From: Bacteroidales bacterium
GTDB lineage: Bacteria > Bacteroidota > Bacteroidia > Bacteroidales > ML635J-15
Length of the DNA stretch: 64,000 nt
NCBI GenBank assembly: GCA_031275085.1
Contig: JAISPG010000041.1
Span: 1 to 64,000 of the forward strand
Direction of reading: 5' to 3'
Made by a program: the position numbers and the translations under genes. Below are positions 56,734 through 64,000 of the stretch, piece after piece. Below the pieces are notes generated by a model, which ran no database searches, was not told the origin of the DNA, and saw only the letters and a program-made list of their open reading frames with translations. Numbering within the stretch: the stretch's first letter is position 1; every line of letters begins with the position of its first letter.

Positions 56734-57033
56734 ATGAAAAATTTATTTTTAATTTTATCAACTGTAATTCTACTGGTACTTTTTGGCTTTACTGAATCTA
56801 AAAGTCCGGAATTAAAAAACGATGCTGATCTTTCTATTGTTTCTTTGGACAATGTAGAAAGAGCAGGTGATGGTTGGAGATGGGTTGAGGTAACATGTCC
56901 AAGTGGAGAAAAAGGATGGAGTTGCCTGATTGGTTTTTATCCTTTTTATTCATATTGCACAGATTATCAAAAACGGATTGGTACTACGTGCATTATTCCT
57001 ATGAATCCTGATCCATTTGATCCTAATTTATAA
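56734..57033 (+). CDS. Small secreted Cys-rich peptide, NVEALA-like, copy 2
   Basis: 99 residues, the tandem paralogue of 55961-56260. The signal peptide, LDNVERAGDGWRW, TDYQKRIGTTC and the end PFDPNL are nearly unchanged. The middle differs sharply: copy 1 reads CLFCFYPHCLKC, copy 2 CLIGFYPFYSYC, so this copy has four cysteines instead of six. Differences gathered in one loop suggest selection on that surface or relaxed pairing. It is followed by a perfect-stem terminator and then the intact lipoprotein gene. Role unknown; possibly secreted and handled by the partner lipoprotein. Confidence 0.75.
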   Translation: MKNLFLILSTVILLVLFGFTESKSPELKNDADLSIVSLDNVERAGDGWRWVEVTCPSGEKGWSCLIGFYPFYSYCTDYQKRIGTTCIIPMNPDPFDPNL

Positions 57034-57055
57034 TAGGATTTATTTTTATAAGATT

Positions 57056-57108
57056 ATAAGGCTATCCTGATTATATAATGAAGAATAAATATTAGGATAG
57101 CCTTATTT
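57056..57108 (+). terminator. Terminator/attenuator between peptide copy 2 and the lipoprotein gene
   Basis: The perfect 13-bp stem ATAAGGCTATCCT / AGGATAGCCTTAT with a long AT loop is followed by TTT. It sits between two genes of one module, so partial read-through may set a high peptide to lipoprotein ratio. Confidence 0.75.
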
Positions 57109-57150
57109 TAACTACCAAACCTGGCAATAAAAAATCAATACTAATAAGAA

Positions 57151-58323
57151 ATGAAAGGAAAATCAATTAATACAGGAATTATTATCGGTTTATTTAGTAT
57201 TACTTTATTGTTTTCTTGTAATACTAAAGATCAGAATTCAGGTTGTAGTTTACAAAACATAAGTTTTATTATAGATTCCATATTACCCGATAATATAAAA
57301 ACAATCACAGACCTGAGAATAATTGAACATAGTGATAGTGTATTCATATACATTATGGACGACAGTAAAATAATTGTTTTAAACTATAAACCCAATGATA
57401 TATCATTATATGATAGTATATATATCCCGAATGAAATAAGTGAATGTTTAAATTCTGGAGATTATAAATTTGAAACATTTTATCCCATTTCCCCAAATAA
57501 TATTATTTTATTCTATTCAAAATTACATATAGCCCAGAATGAAAGTTTAATTATAAACTATCACAGACCCGATAAAAAATTTGACACCTTACTGCATCTC
57601 AAGAATATGAATGTAATTTTATATTCAGATTTATCATATGAATCAAATGCAGTAAAATACGACTCTGAAAATGACAATCTTTATATAAGATGTCAATATA
57701 AAAATATTGATCAGGATGATAATAATTTGTATTATTTATCAAAACTAAATATACCAACAAAAGAGTTTAAAGTTCTTCCTATATCATATCCAAATGAATT
57801 TGAAAATTATAAAAATATGGCTACATATCATAACCTGGAATTTGATGTTTTTGATGAAAAGGTCATAACTTCTTTTTCATTTCCACATACTGTACTTATT
57901 TATAATACAAAAGAAAATACTACCTTCTTTAAGAAAATGGATACAAAAAATTGTGATGATATTCCTGTTTTTTCTGATAATGATTTGGAAAATTCTCCGG
58001 AATTACAACATGAAGCTTCAAAATTACATTTCAAGTATACTTCAATTTTATTTGATAAGTATAAAAATAATTATTTACGATTTTATGAAGCCAGTCAAAA
58101 TGAGATCAATGAGAATGGCGAATATTCTACTTTCAAAGATAAAAAAATAGGTTTTGCTTTATTTAATAATTCTTACAAAAAAACCTCAGATTGTATACTA
58201 GGAACAAAAAGAGAACTTAATCCATTATATAAAACATTTACCGTAACAAGTTATGGCATTTTATATTTTAGTACATACAAGTATGACACAAATCGTTTAT
58301 ATTTTACATTAATAAATTATTAA
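57151..58323 (+). CDS. DUF4221-like (six-bladed propeller) lipoprotein
   Basis: 390 residues. The signal sequence ends LLFSC|NTKD, a clear lipobox. The mature protein is made of repeating beta-strand units (VFIYIMDDSKIIVLNY, NIILFYSKLHI, NLYIRCQYKNI, VITSFSFPHTVLIYNTKENTT, NYLRFYEASQN, GILYFSTYKYDTNRLYFTLINY) consistent with a propeller. Its place behind an NVEALA-like gene matches the association of DUF4221/BF3164-type lipoproteins with such peptides. It probably sits on the outer membrane and may bind or guide the peptide. The partial copy upstream shows it was part of the duplicated module. The next gene starts one base after its stop. Confidence 0.75.
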   Translation: MKGKSINTGIIIGLFSITLLFSCNTKDQNSGCSLQNISFIIDSILPDNIKTITDLRIIEHSDSVFIYIMDDSKIIVLNYKPNDISLYDSIYIPNEISECLNSGDYKFETFYPISPNNIILFYSKLHIAQNESLIINYHRPDKKFDTLLHLKNMNVILYSDLSYESNAVKYDSENDNLYIRCQYKNIDQDDNNLYYLSKLNIPTKEFKVLPISYPNEFENYKNMATYHNLEFDVFDEKVITSFSFPHTVLIYNTKENTTFFKKMDTKNCDDIPVFSDNDLENSPELQHEASKLHFKYTSILFDKYKNNYLRFYEASQNEINENGEYSTFKDKKIGFALFNNSYKKTSDCILGTKRELNPLYKTFTVTSYGILYFSTYKYDTNRLYFTLINY

Positions 58324-58324
58324 G

Positions 58325-58774
58325 ATGAATCATATAAATAAATTTCTTATTCTATTCCTGTTAACTATTTTTATTTTATCTTGTAATAATAAAGATAAAA
58401 ATAAAGTTGGAAATGATTATGATAGAGAAAGCCATCTTATAAGTTTTCTTGATAAGAAAGATATTGGAATAAATATGCAAGACTATATCACTTCTATTTT
58501 AATAAATAGGCAGACATGTGACTGTGGAGACCCTGTTGATTCAAAAAAAACAGACAGATTTGATGAAATAAATAAAGAATATCTACCAGATAATAAAATA
58601 ATACTTTATGAAATAAAAGATACTAAAAATATAAAACATAACTTTGAAAATGCAGATAAGTATTATTATATCTTTGACGATTCGGAATCATTAGACAAAG
58701 CCGGCATAAGAAAAATTAGCTACATATTTGTTATAAAAAATAAAAAGATAATTTATTGGGAAGCTATACGTTAA
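58325..58774 (+). CDS. Small lipoprotein downstream of the DUF4221-like gene
   Basis: 149 residues with a good lipobox (IFILSC|NNKD). The mature part contains NRQTCDCGDPVDSKKTDRF, with a Cys-x-Cys, and a beta-rich end (KYYYIFDDSESL, ISYIFVIKNKKIIYWEAIR). I do not recognise the family. It is separated by one base from the upstream lipoprotein gene and surely shares its mRNA, so it should belong to the same peptide/propeller module. The Cys pair might act in disulfide handling for the Cys-rich peptides, but this is speculation. Confidence 0.65.
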   Translation: MNHINKFLILFLLTIFILSCNNKDKNKVGNDYDRESHLISFLDKKDIGINMQDYITSILINRQTCDCGDPVDSKKTDRFDEINKEYLPDNKIILYEIKDTKNIKHNFENADKYYYIFDDSESLDKAGIRKISYIFVIKNKKIIYWEAIR

Positions 58775-59089
58775 AACTTATCTCTTTGTTGAACTATCAC
58801 ACAATAAAAATAAAAGTAACAAAAAGAAGTTAAGGATGAACTAGTACTTTGTTGCTACTTGCAGTTTTTACTGATTCACTACTACCATTATAACATTAGC
58901 AATTATATTCCTAAATAAATACAAAAACTTAGACAGGTTAATAATATTTATCTATAAAATTCACCTGTTTTTTTGAATAAATTCAAGCAAAAATATCTGA
59001 CAATTGAATAACAATAATATAAAGATAATTAAATTCTTTAATAAAGAATAATATTTATTTAATTTTACACATCGAAAAAATAATTTAAT
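58775..59089. other. Intergenic stretch with a worn repeat
   Basis: 315 nt, no gene. Bases 58865-58935 (TTTTTACTGATTCACTACTA, CCATTATAAC, TTAGACAGG) resemble 53777-53836 (TTTTACTAATCCACTA, CCATTATACC, TTAGAACAGG). The two copies flank the DUF6056 and peptide modules. Confidence 0.35.
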
Positions 59090-59434
59090 ATGCATTTAAC
59101 AGAAGATATCCTTAAACAACTTCCATTTGCGGTAACGGCATGCGATACCGAAGGAATCATAATATATATGAATGACAGATCAATTCAAACTTTTCAGAAA
59201 AGTGAGAATGAAAAACTTATTGGTAAACCTTTGTTTGATTGTCATAGTCCGCAATCTGCCGAAAAAATAAGATCTTTACTGTCAACCGGTGGTACAAATT
59301 CCTATACCATTGAAAAAAACGGACAAAAGAAGCTCATATATCAATGTCCCTGGTACAAAAATAATAAAATCGCAGGACTTGCAGAGATATCGTTACCAAT
59401 ACCTGCAGAAATGCCTAATTATATCCGTAAATAA
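59090..59434 (+). CDS. Single-domain PAS protein
   Basis: 114 residues, one PAS domain and nothing else. TEDILKQLPFAVTACDTEGIIIYMNDRSIQTF is the PAS core start. LIGKPLFDCHSPQSAEKI, YTIEKNGQKKLIYQCPWYKNNKIAGLAEISLPIPAEMP and the closing YIRK match a compact PAS family of anaerobes that carries CH-P-x-S and Q-x-PWY motifs. It may bind a small ligand or cofactor and work by partner contact. No output domain is encoded nearby. The following small gene (83 nt on) could be the partner. Confidence 0.85.
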   Translation: MHLTEDILKQLPFAVTACDTEGIIIYMNDRSIQTFQKSENEKLIGKPLFDCHSPQSAEKIRSLLSTGGTNSYTIEKNGQKKLIYQCPWYKNNKIAGLAEISLPIPAEMPNYIRK

Positions 59435-59516
59435 AGCTATTAATAGCTATTCTTTCTTAAAACATTTTATCATCATTCATGTTTCTACATAAACTAAACA
59501 TTTTAAATTTTATATT

Positions 59517-59870
59517 ATGATAGAAATTGATAATGAAAAAAACCTTCGTAAAATACAGGAAGTAAGAGAAGAATTGGTAAGACAATCAAAAGTTGCCCAA
59601 CGTTTAAAAGATTCTCAATATTCTGAAGAAAATCTTTCTACAGTAGAAAAAATATATAAATATGCTGCAGATCATATGGGAACACTGGGTTGTGCTTGTG
59701 AAAAACAAAATTTTGATGATCATCTTCATAAAAGATTAAACGAATTAAAAAATATTGATAACGAAGCAAAATATGAAGCTTCAAAAGAGGTTTTACCATT
59801 AGATTTAAAAACCTGTATAAATAATTGTGACGCCCTCACAAATGAATTAAAAGAAAAAAAGAATAGCTAA
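59517..59870 (+). CDS. Conserved hypothetical, helical, Cys-containing
   Basis: 117 residues, helical and highly charged, no signal peptide. Four cysteines are seen: TLGCACEK in the middle and KTCINNC near the end, with YKYAADHMG and DHLHKRLNEL giving His residues between them. A metal site is possible. I do not know the family. It follows the PAS gene on the same strand. Its last codons and stop form the left arm of a bidirectional terminator shared with the AsmA-like gene. Confidence 0.65.
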   Translation: MIEIDNEKNLRKIQEVREELVRQSKVAQRLKDSQYSEENLSTVEKIYKYAADHMGTLGCACEKQNFDDHLHKRLNELKNIDNEAKYEASKEVLPLDLKTCINNCDALTNELKEKKNS

Positions 59871-59884
59871 GCTATTCTTTTTTT
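59854..59884. terminator. Bidirectional terminator between convergent genes
   Basis: AAAAAAAGAATAGC, loop TAA, GCTATTCTTTTTTT. The loop is the stop codon of the plus-strand gene, and the right arm contains the end of the minus-strand gene, so both coding ends are built into the hairpin. Confidence 0.88.
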
Positions 59885-61701
59885 CCTGCATTCTTTATTT
59901 TATTTACATTCCTTTTACGTATATTTTTTCTTTTTTGCCGTTCTTCCTTATTTTTAAGACGTTCATCATTTTTATCATTAAATTTATTTATGGTTTCATT
60001 AACTGTTTGTTGATCAATTTTTTTCTTATTATCGTTATTTTTCTGGAAATTACTGATAAGGGCTTGTTTTTGAGCTGTAAATCCTATAGATTCTTTTATT
60101 CCCTCAAACAAAGCAATCCATAAATAATTAAAATGTGCCAGATAAAAATTACGCTTAACAGATGCTCTAACATTACGTTCTACTCCCTTACTATCAGGAT
60201 TCCTTCCCTCAAGTACAAGACCATTTGCCAATTCAGATAATACCCACTTTTTGCGTGTATTATCCCCAGTCATTAAGGCAATTGCAAAATCATCATATAA
60301 CATAAGCATATCTATAGATGCATTTGTATTATTTCCGTTCATATTAAAATAAAGATTATTCACTTTACCGGATGTAATACTTATATTCGCTGCAGGTTCT
60401 GTTATTGTATTTACCTCTGCCATATTCAGATCAGACAAATGTCCTTTTATCGTAAAAAGCTCATTTTCAGGATCAACAGGAAGCAGTAATGAAATGCTTA
60501 CATTTCCTGTTTTCATTAATACTCCTTCACCTTCAAATGTAAAGTACTGGTCAGGCTCAGATATTATATTTGTTAAGTCTTTGATCTGTGCATTCATATT
60601 ACTGAACTCAATATATCCTGATTGGGTACGTCCCAGAGCCAGTTCTTCATGCCTGGCATAAGCATTATTTACATTTATCAATGGGATGTCTATTTTTATA
60701 GGTAATTGTTGTATTATATGTTGGAATAAGGGCTTCACTTTAGGCGTAGGCGGAATATTTTTATTTTTATAACTGTTCACAACTATATTATAAATATTTA
60801 TACTGTCAGCCGACAATAATTTATTATATGCTAATTCCTTAAAATCAAAATTTGCGACATCTATGTCATTACATACTAATTCTACTCTTGCAGGAACTTT
60901 CGCTATATATGCAAACTCTGTTTTTGCATAGTGAGGTATTACATTTACCGTATCAATGTGAAGAGACGAATCAGCAAGATCAAGCGAAATATTCTTAAAA
61001 GCCAGGTCATAATTGACTAATTCATAATTAAATTTTCCAAGATTTAGTATAAACTCATCAAATTCCGGTAATTTCTTATGAATATTGGTAGTCGAATCAA
61101 GTCTTAGTTTTTTTATATCCAACCTACAATTTTCTATAGTATAGTGTATTGTATCATTTTCCTTCATATATGCATAACCAAGATTGAAATTTTTTACTAA
61201 AACATTATCAAAAGACAATTTATGTATAAAATCCGGTAATAATTTATCAAAAGTACGGATAGTGTCCTTATCAGCATCTTTCACATCATTCTTAAAAATA
61301 TCCAAATCGGGTTTATCAACAGTGAAGTAATGGATATCGTAAGCTCTGCGGCGTATAGCATCCATGATATTATTTACCTGAATATCTATTTGCCTAACTT
61401 TAAGATCATATATAAAAGCAGGTTCTGCATTTTGATTTTTTAAGGAATCTAAAACTTTTTCGTCATAACTAAACTTTACATCATATAGTTTGATCTTTTT
61501 TTCAAATATCCTTATCTTCATATTGCCAATCTCAAGATGATACAGTCCTTTACTGCTTTTTTCCACTTCTTCAGCCAGAAAAGCATATGCTTTGTTTTCA
61601 ATATTATTAAAAAGGTAACTAATAATACCAAATGCGATTAACAGTACAAACAGGAATATACTTCCTGCTATTATCCATATTTTTTTGTGTTTTGACAACA
61701 T
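59872..61701 (-). CDS. AsmA/DUF748-like membrane-anchored protein
   Basis: 609 residues. One N-terminal transmembrane segment (IWIIAGSIFLFVLLIAFGIIS, 9-29) is followed by a long beta-rich periplasmic part with AsmA-like phrases (YHLEIGNMKIRIFEKKIKLYDVKFSYDEKVL, LDLADSSLHIDTVNVIPHYA, FTIKGHLSDLNMAEVNTITEPAANISITSGKVNNLYFNMNGN). The C-terminus (about 545-609) is a very basic, Lys/Asn-rich tail. AsmA-like proteins help keep lipid or outer-membrane balance between the membranes. It is a single gene with a -7-like box (rc of 61781-61788) upstream. Family assignment is by pattern, not by a signature motif. Confidence 0.65.
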   Translation of the reverse strand: MLSKHKKIWIIAGSIFLFVLLIAFGIISYLFNNIENKAYAFLAEEVEKSSKGLYHLEIGNMKIRIFEKKIKLYDVKFSYDEKVLDSLKNQNAEPAFIYDLKVRQIDIQVNNIMDAIRRRAYDIHYFTVDKPDLDIFKNDVKDADKDTIRTFDKLLPDFIHKLSFDNVLVKNFNLGYAYMKENDTIHYTIENCRLDIKKLRLDSTTNIHKKLPEFDEFILNLGKFNYELVNYDLAFKNISLDLADSSLHIDTVNVIPHYAKTEFAYIAKVPARVELVCNDIDVANFDFKELAYNKLLSADSINIYNIVVNSYKNKNIPPTPKVKPLFQHIIQQLPIKIDIPLINVNNAYARHEELALGRTQSGYIEFSNMNAQIKDLTNIISEPDQYFTFEGEGVLMKTGNVSISLLLPVDPENELFTIKGHLSDLNMAEVNTITEPAANISITSGKVNNLYFNMNGNNTNASIDMLMLYDDFAIALMTGDNTRKKWVLSELANGLVLEGRNPDSKGVERNVRASVKRNFYLAHFNYLWIALFEGIKESIGFTAQKQALISNFQKNNDNKKKIDQQTVNETINKFNDKNDERLKNKEERQKRKNIRKRNVNKIKNAGKKE

Positions 61702-61856
61702 CTTACATATAGTTTTCTTAAAATCTTAAAAATTAAAAGATGTAACAGATCAATTGTGATTTAGTTCTTATTATAGCTAACAAACTTAAAAAAATTTAAT
61801 TATTTATTACATTCCGGTTTTATATTTATTTTAATTTTGCGAAAAAGAATAATTTT

Positions 61857-62312
61857 ATGGAAAAGAGAATAATAGAGCCTAAATATACAAGTAGCATACG
61901 ACTGGTAAAAAGTGAAGATCTGAATCATCATGGAACTCTATTTGCAGGCAGATCGGCAGAATGGTTTGTAGAATCCGGATTTATTGCTGCAGCATCATTA
62001 TTGAATCCTAAAAATATTGTATGCCTGAAAATTCACGGGATGCAATTTTCAAATCCTGTTCAGGCAGGAGAGATATTAAAATTCAGCTCAAAAATAGTTT
62101 ATACCGGACGAACAAGCCTTATTGCATATATAAATGTAACTAAAGAAGGTGAAGATAAAATCTTTGTTGAAGGATTCATTACTTTTATCCATGTAAATGA
62201 AAATACTTCGCCAACTATTCATAACATAGAAATTCAGCCGAAAACCGAAGAAGATCTAAAATTGTTCAAACAGGCATCCGGACTAAAAAAAGATATTATT
62301 ACCAGTTTATAA
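61857..62312 (+). CDS. Acyl-CoA thioesterase, YciA/hotdog family
   Basis: 151 residues. A hotdog domain with NHHGTLFAGRSAEWFVESGFIAA, the N-x-x-G-T-x-x-G-G-like signature of YciA/BACH-type thioesterases (here LFAG), and a following VEGFITFIHVNEN strand. It hydrolyses acyl-CoA in the cytoplasm. It differs from the YbgC-type enzyme at 2884 in lacking the Y-x-DTD motif. A -7 box TAATTTTG lies at 61832-61839, 18 nt before the ATG. Its 3' end overlaps the convergent T9SS gene by 14 nt. Confidence 0.88.
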   Translation: MEKRIIEPKYTSSIRLVKSEDLNHHGTLFAGRSAEWFVESGFIAAASLLNPKNIVCLKIHGMQFSNPVQAGEILKFSSKIVYTGRTSLIAYINVTKEGEDKIFVEGFITFIHVNENTSPTIHNIEIQPKTEEDLKLFKQASGLKKDIITSL

Positions 62313-63744
62313 TTAATTTTTCTGTAGAAATAATATCACCTGCCAATAATCTTATAATATAAACCCCTGAGTTTATATTGCTTATGTTAATATATTTATT
62401 ATTCTTTTCCGAAATAAGGATTTGTCCCTGATTGTTTATAATTTGTATTTCAAAATCATTAAGATATGTGCTGAGCTCAATCCATCCTCCGGTAGCAGGA
62501 TTAGGATATACTGAAAAATTGTCCGATTCTGTAATTATAACATTTCTTATTGGAGAATAAGTAAAGTTTCCATCATAATCCGACTGTTTCAATCTATAAT
62601 AATAAACTGTATTTTTATTAACGTCATTATCTGTATAGTTATATCTTATTTCAGTATTGGAATTTCCGGCTCCTGATATTGTTGCTATATTTTTAAAATC
62701 TACAGCATTTTCACTTCTTTCAATATCAAACCTGTCGTTATTTAACTCACTGGCTGTTATCCATTCAATATTTACAGAGCCCGACAGCGGTTCAACAAAA
62801 AATGAAAGCAGCTCTATCGGTAAAGGAGTATCAATCTTATTTGTTGAGGCAAAAGTAAAATATCCTAATTCATTTATAACTCCTGTATTTGATATATCAC
62901 CTCTTTCTTCATCTCCATTTATAATTACAGATTCTTCCAGCTTTACCCATTCCGAACCATTATAACGTGCAATAGCCAGATTTGAAACGTCTCCTATCCC
63001 GCTATAATTACCATCATCCCAATATAAAGAAACAGAAAGGCCTGAATATGAACCTGATCTGTTATTTACAGACCAATACTCCATTTGGCTTATAGTTGAA
63101 ATGTTATCTCTGTCGAAATTATTCCAGTTTTCATGAGCATTCTTATAGTATCTGACTGTAAATGCTGTTTCAGTATCAGTATTTTTTACATTATTCAAAC
63201 TTATCCGTGCAAACTTATCTTTGTCCCCTGCCGGAAATATAAAGTCATTATTTGCCGATCCGAATATTTTACTGATATTACCATCAATAAAACTCCGGTC
63301 GCTTCCGTGTGTCCATGTTGCCAAAGCGTCAAAAATAAATTCACTATCATCCTTCATACTGATAATTCCCTTACTTAAATCTATATTACCAGTAAGTTTT
63401 AATGATGTATCAGCATAAATGGCATTGGAATTAACTAAAACATTAGAAAACTTAACAGGGCTTACACTATATATATTTTGCTCTTCAATACCGTTAAATT
63501 CAATTAGCCCGTCTCCAATAAATACGTCCTGCCTGCTTAGATTACTAAAATTTCCACTTATAGTAATAGTTCCATTCAGATAATATTTTCCATTATCATT
63601 ATTTCGTATATTATTTAATATCAGTACGGTTCCCTGATTTATTACAGTACTGCCTTCATTCACCCAATAGGTCTGGGCATTTAAGGAAATACTTATCAAT
63701 ATAAATAATAATGATTTTAATATATATACTATCATTTTTTCCAT
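62299..63744 (-). CDS. T9SS-exported protein, adhesin-like
   Basis: 481 residues. A signal peptide (to SLNAQ) is followed by beta-helix-like strands (GTVLILNNIRNNDNGKYYLNGTITISGNFSN, SDSxxFIDGNISKIFGSANNDFIFPAGDKDKF) and a linker region (LPIELLSFFVEPLSGSVNIEWITASELNNDRFDIERSENAVDF), a very common Fn3-type module before the T9SS signal. The C-terminus is a type A sorting domain (FSVYPNPATGGWIEL, GVYIIRLLAGDIIS). It should be surface-attached. No enzyme motif is visible. The stop lies inside the 3' end of the thioesterase gene (convergent overlap). Confidence 0.82.
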   Translation of the reverse strand: MEKMIVYILKSLLFILISISLNAQTYWVNEGSTVINQGTVLILNNIRNNDNGKYYLNGTITISGNFSNLSRQDVFIGDGLIEFNGIEEQNIYSVSPVKFSNVLVNSNAIYADTSLKLTGNIDLSKGIISMKDDSEFIFDALATWTHGSDRSFIDGNISKIFGSANNDFIFPAGDKDKFARISLNNVKNTDTETAFTVRYYKNAHENWNNFDRDNISTISQMEYWSVNNRSGSYSGLSVSLYWDDGNYSGIGDVSNLAIARYNGSEWVKLEESVIINGDEERGDISNTGVINELGYFTFASTNKIDTPLPIELLSFFVEPLSGSVNIEWITASELNNDRFDIERSENAVDFKNIATISGAGNSNTEIRYNYTDNDVNKNTVYYYRLKQSDYDGNFTYSPIRNVIITESDNFSVYPNPATGGWIELSTYLNDFEIQIINNQGQILISEKNNKYINISNINSGVYIIRLLAGDIISTEKLIINW

Positions 63745-63789
63745 AATAATTTCCTTTAAGACTTTTTAATTTTACTATAGTATATCATT

Positions 63790-64000
63790 CTATTTGCTTT
63801 CAGTCATTTTTACATGCATAAAAACCTTTGTATTCCCAAAATTTGTTCCGCTATAATCAACAACCATGAACTCACAGAAATAAAAATATTTTTCATCAGG
63901 ATCGGTACTCATAAGGGTATATTGCCTTTTTTCAATATCGTTCCTTGTTTCAATTCCAGCTCCTCCCCAACCGTACCAGACATCTCGTTGTAAAACATTT
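63790..64000 (-). CDS. 3' end of an unidentified gene, cut by the window edge
   Basis: An open minus frame enters from 64000 and ends at TAG 63790-63792, giving the last 69 residues. They include RDVWYGWGGAGIETRNDIEK, YTLMSTDPDEKYFYFCEF and TKVFMHVKMTESK, which has the look of a folded beta-rich protein. It is followed after 45 nt by the T9SS gene on the same strand, so they may be co-transcribed. I do not recognise the family from this part. Confidence 0.65.
   Translation of the reverse strand, partial: NVLQRDVWYGWGGAGIETRNDIEKRQYTLMSTDPDEKYFYFCEFMVVDYSGTNFGNTKVFMHVKMTESK

Larger units (their letters stand above)
55842..57392 (+). repeat. Tandem duplication of a ~774-bp peptide/lipoprotein module
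   Basis: Unit 1 (55842-56615) and unit 2 (56616-57392) begin with the same phrase (GGAAGA...TTTCTG, then ATAAATTATTTTTATA) and share upstream region, small-peptide gene, terminator and the 5' part of the lipoprotein gene at a constant offset of 773-774 bp. The junction at 56616 lies inside the lipoprotein frame of unit 1, cutting it short. Confidence 0.9.

Noticed and set aside
1-64000. tRNA, rRNA, riboswitch, retron or diversity-generating retroelement
   Set aside because: No cloverleaf-type GTTCRAAYC arm, no rRNA-like GC-rich block and no reverse transcriptase motif were seen on reading; a covariance-model scan would be needed to exclude small RNAs.

Overview
The window is AT-rich DNA (roughly 30% GC by eye) from a member of the Bacteroidetes, most likely Bacteroidales. 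Several proteins end in type IX secretion (T9SS) type A sorting domains. There are PorE-like OmpA/PD40 proteins, Bacteroidetes-type promoters (TTTG, 19-21 nt, TAnnTTTG), a DUF5063 gene beside a 3'-5' exonuclease, and lipoproteins with Bacteroidetes-style signal peptides. A rubrerythrin suggests an anaerobic or microaerobic life. No tRNA or rRNA gene was seen.

Layout. 1-900: a decayed MEMO-family lipoprotein 5' end and a small outer-membrane barrel gene. 1-5.7 kb: a lipoprotein gene, then a tight operon of DUF5063, DEDDy exonuclease, YbgC-type thioesterase, gmhA, mpl and a LEA14-like lipoprotein. 5.7-11.1 kb: rubrerythrin, an ECF sigma factor with a clear promoter, and two tandem TPR/PD40 genes, the second with an OmpA domain (PorE-like). 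11.1-16 kb: purM, prfA, and a subtilase fused to a predicted outer-membrane barrel. 16.1-17.1 kb: a HepT (HEPN)/MntA toxin-antitoxin pair whose antitoxin carries an XRE-type HTH and whose start codon lies in a 38-bp perfect palindrome. 17.2-23.4 kb: a large secreted M4 metallopeptidase and a PIF1-like helicase with an HRDC domain.

23.43-24.97 kb holds a CRISPR array of 24 repeats and 23 spacers with no cas gene in the window. The repeat strand and the decayed terminal repeat show that it is read on the minus strand from a leader next to the hisS terminator. 25-41.6 kb is mostly core: hisS, ychF, an Omp28/T9SS protein, a TMTC-like GT-C membrane protein, DUF721, YbaN, YitT, a macrodomain protein, a Cys/Met-metabolism PLP enzyme, ruvB, an M1 aminopeptidase and tyrS.

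41.6-58.8 kb is accessory. A 111-bp MITE-like element precedes a promoter and a three-gene operon: a coiled-coil adhesin-like protein, a short protein joining a YD-repeat-like motif to a T9SS signal, and a 2053-aa SpvB/FG-GAP/RHS polymorphic toxin with an HExxH C-terminus. Downstream lie two displaced RHS C-terminal cassettes. One is a start-less ADP-ribosyltransferase-like module followed by two paralogous CPFCG proteins. The other begins with a 149-bp copy of the RHS core end and is followed by a candidate immunity gene broken by an in-frame stop. This looks like a toxin-tip store for recombination. Next comes a 774-bp tandem duplication of a module coding for a small Cys-rich NVEALA-like secreted peptide and a DUF4221-like lipoprotein; the first lipoprotein copy is a pseudogene with ATG changed to ACG. 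59-64 kb: a PAS protein, an unknown Cys-containing protein, an AsmA-like protein, an acyl-CoA thioesterase, another T9SS cargo gene and the 3' end of an unidentified gene.
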